This document shows, in pieces, positions 5,278 through 6,280 of a stretch of DNA of 6,280 nt (positions within the stretch are counted from its first letter, which is position 1; the number at the start of each line of letters is the position of its first letter). The notes beneath the pieces are model-generated. The model made no database searches. It saw only the letters and a program-made list of their open reading frames with translations, and had not been told where the DNA came from. The stretch covers positions 1 to 6,280 of the forward strand of contig CANBTO010000309.1 of the NCBI GenBank assembly GCA_947372405.1, written 5' to 3'. Position numbers and translations under genes: made by a program. This stretch comes from Verrucomicrobiaceae bacterium. GTDB taxonomy: Bacteria > Verrucomicrobiota > Verrucomicrobiae > Verrucomicrobiales > Akkermansiaceae.

Positions 5278-6280
5278 ATGCCCGCAGATAGAACCACCAT
5301 CTCCCGACCTTTTATGGAAAGCGCACCGGATTCAATGGCATGGCTCGCCCGTCGGGACGGAAGCGTGTTGATTGGTCACGGCCCGTTCAAGGACAGTGCA
5401 TTCCCTCCCGAAGCAGGAGCCGCATTTTACGTTCAGGACTTCGCCTTGAACGACCCGCTCCCATGGAAAATACCAAGCAGGGTGGAGCGCACCACCAACA
5501 TGGAATTCCCCTTTCGCTTCGCTTGCGTAAACCGCCTGAAATGTCGGTGGGGACCTCTCGACGCGGCACCGTTTTCCGTTGTTTTCCAGGAGGTCATGTC
5601 TTCGATCCATGGGGGGGTCTTTGAAAAAACAGTTCCTGTGGTTACTGAAACCGGCCTTGCCGAGCAAAATCCTGGACCAGCAATCGTCGCGGCAATGTCA
5701 CGGCGGTCCGCTCCTCTACATTCTTACGGGTGGGTGCAGCCAAACTGCGGGTTTGCGGGGGCCTCTCCAGAGCTACTCTTCTCTCTGAATGATCGAAGAC
5801 TCGAGACCATGGCGCTGGCCGGAACCGCAAGGATCGAGGATAGGGATGTTTTCGCCGTCGACGAAAAGGAGATCCGCGAACACCAATACGTCGCACAAAC
5901 ACTCGTTTCAAAGCTACTCGATCTAGGAAAACTACATCGCCATGATCGCGAAATCCTGGAATTGGGGCCAATCGTGCATTTTCTGACGCTCATCGAAGTC
6001 GATCTCCACGCTAGAATGACTCCCGAAGTCCTGCTCAAACGGTTACATCCAACACCGGCCTTAGGCCCCCTGCCACGCACTGACGTCACCATGAGCATGT
6101 TGCAGGAGTGGCGATCACGCCTCGGCTGCCCACCGGGGTTTGGAGCTCCTTTCGGACTTTGGGACGAGGGCAGATTCGACTCAATTGTCTCCATCCGGGG
6201 AATCTGGTGGGATGGCTTGAAGCTGTGCATGCCTGCAGGATGTGGAGTGATTGAGGCGAGCCGCCTTGTAAACGAGTGGC
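5278..6280 (+). CDS. Chorismate-binding enzyme, probably isochorismate synthase (MenF-like), 3' end outside window
   Basis: The frame is open from ATG 5278 to the right edge, giving 334 residues with the C-terminal part missing. The C-terminal chorismate-binding domain is evident. FEKTVPV (115-121) has Lys117 at the position of the catalytic lysine of isochorismate synthases (KVVLAR in MenF). GASPELLF (161-168) has the conserved Glu165, followed by LAGTAR (180-185). DEKEIREH (195-202) has Glu201 and CGVIEASRLVNEW (322-334) has Glu333, both at expected Mg2+-binding positions. LHPTPALG (256-263) is also typical. The family converts chorismate to isochorismate, anthranilate, salicylate or aminodeoxychorismate. 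The catalytic lysine points to isochorismate synthase, the first step of the classical menaquinone route, but product specificity is inferred. The usual RG.YAGP.G segment is replaced by CPPGFGAPFG (284-293). The N-terminal region (about 1-95) is short and divergent. An alternative ATG lies at 5314. The gene follows yraN by 32 bp, so they are likely co-transcribed. Confidence 0.86.
   Translation, partial: MPADRTTISRPFMESAPDSMAWLARRDGSVLIGHGPFKDSAFPPEAGAAFYVQDFALNDPLPWKIPSRVERTTNMEFPFRFACVNRLKCRWGPLDAAPFSVVFQEVMSSIHGGVFEKTVPVVTETGLAEQNPGPAIVAAMSRRSAPLHSYGWVQPNCGFAGASPELLFSLNDRRLETMALAGTARIEDRDVFAVDEKEIREHQYVAQTLVSKLLDLGKLHRHDREILELGPIVHFLTLIEVDLHARMTPEVLLKRLHPTPALGPLPRTDVTMSMLQEWRSRLGCPPGFGAPFGLWDEGRFDSIVSIRGIWWDGLKLCMPAGCGVIEASRLVNEW

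Noticed and set aside
5332..6230. Minus-strand open frames opposite the chorismate-binding gene
   Set aside because: Arg/Ser-rich antisense sequence without motifs; the plus frame contains conserved catalytic residues.

Overview
The window looks like ordinary chromosome from a Gram-negative-type bacterium. Verrucomicrobiota is my best guess, from the gene assortment, the moderately high GC, the almost complete absence of Shine-Dalgarno sequences and the lipoprotein/secreted-protein signals. That placement is inference, since there is no rRNA or other marker gene here. I see no mobile element, tRNA, rRNA, CRISPR array or phage gene.

Layout. The left 1.84 kb is one long minus-strand gene whose 3' end lies beyond the left edge. 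It encodes an exported protein of at least 613 residues with a C-terminal beta-propeller of the archaeal/bacterial 'Beta_propel' kind. A 262-bp divergent intergenic region (1840-2101) follows. Everything to its right is on the plus strand: gcvT and gcvH (glycine cleavage T and H proteins), a 103-bp spacer with two inverted repeats, a small CAP-domain lipoprotein, rnhB (RNase HII), a YraN/UPF0102 nuclease-fold protein, and the first 334 residues of a chorismate-binding enzyme that is probably an isochorismate synthase (MenF-like) and runs off the right edge.

How the genes relate. gcvT-gcvH form a two-gene glycine-cleavage unit. The decarboxylase gene gcvP, often next to them, is not here. The CAP gene, rnhB, yraN and the menF-like gene are tightly packed (3-bp gap, overlap, 32-bp gap) and are probably co-transcribed from the spacer after gcvH. 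Their functions are unrelated housekeeping: envelope protein, removal of RNA from DNA, putative DNA processing, and entry into menaquinone or another chorismate-derived product.

I found no clearly new biological system. The items most worth a second look are the divergent motifs of the chorismate-binding enzyme, the ambiguous start and possible dual coding at the rnhB/yraN junction, the bacterial Beta_propel-type exported protein, and the inverted repeats ahead of the lipoprotein gene.
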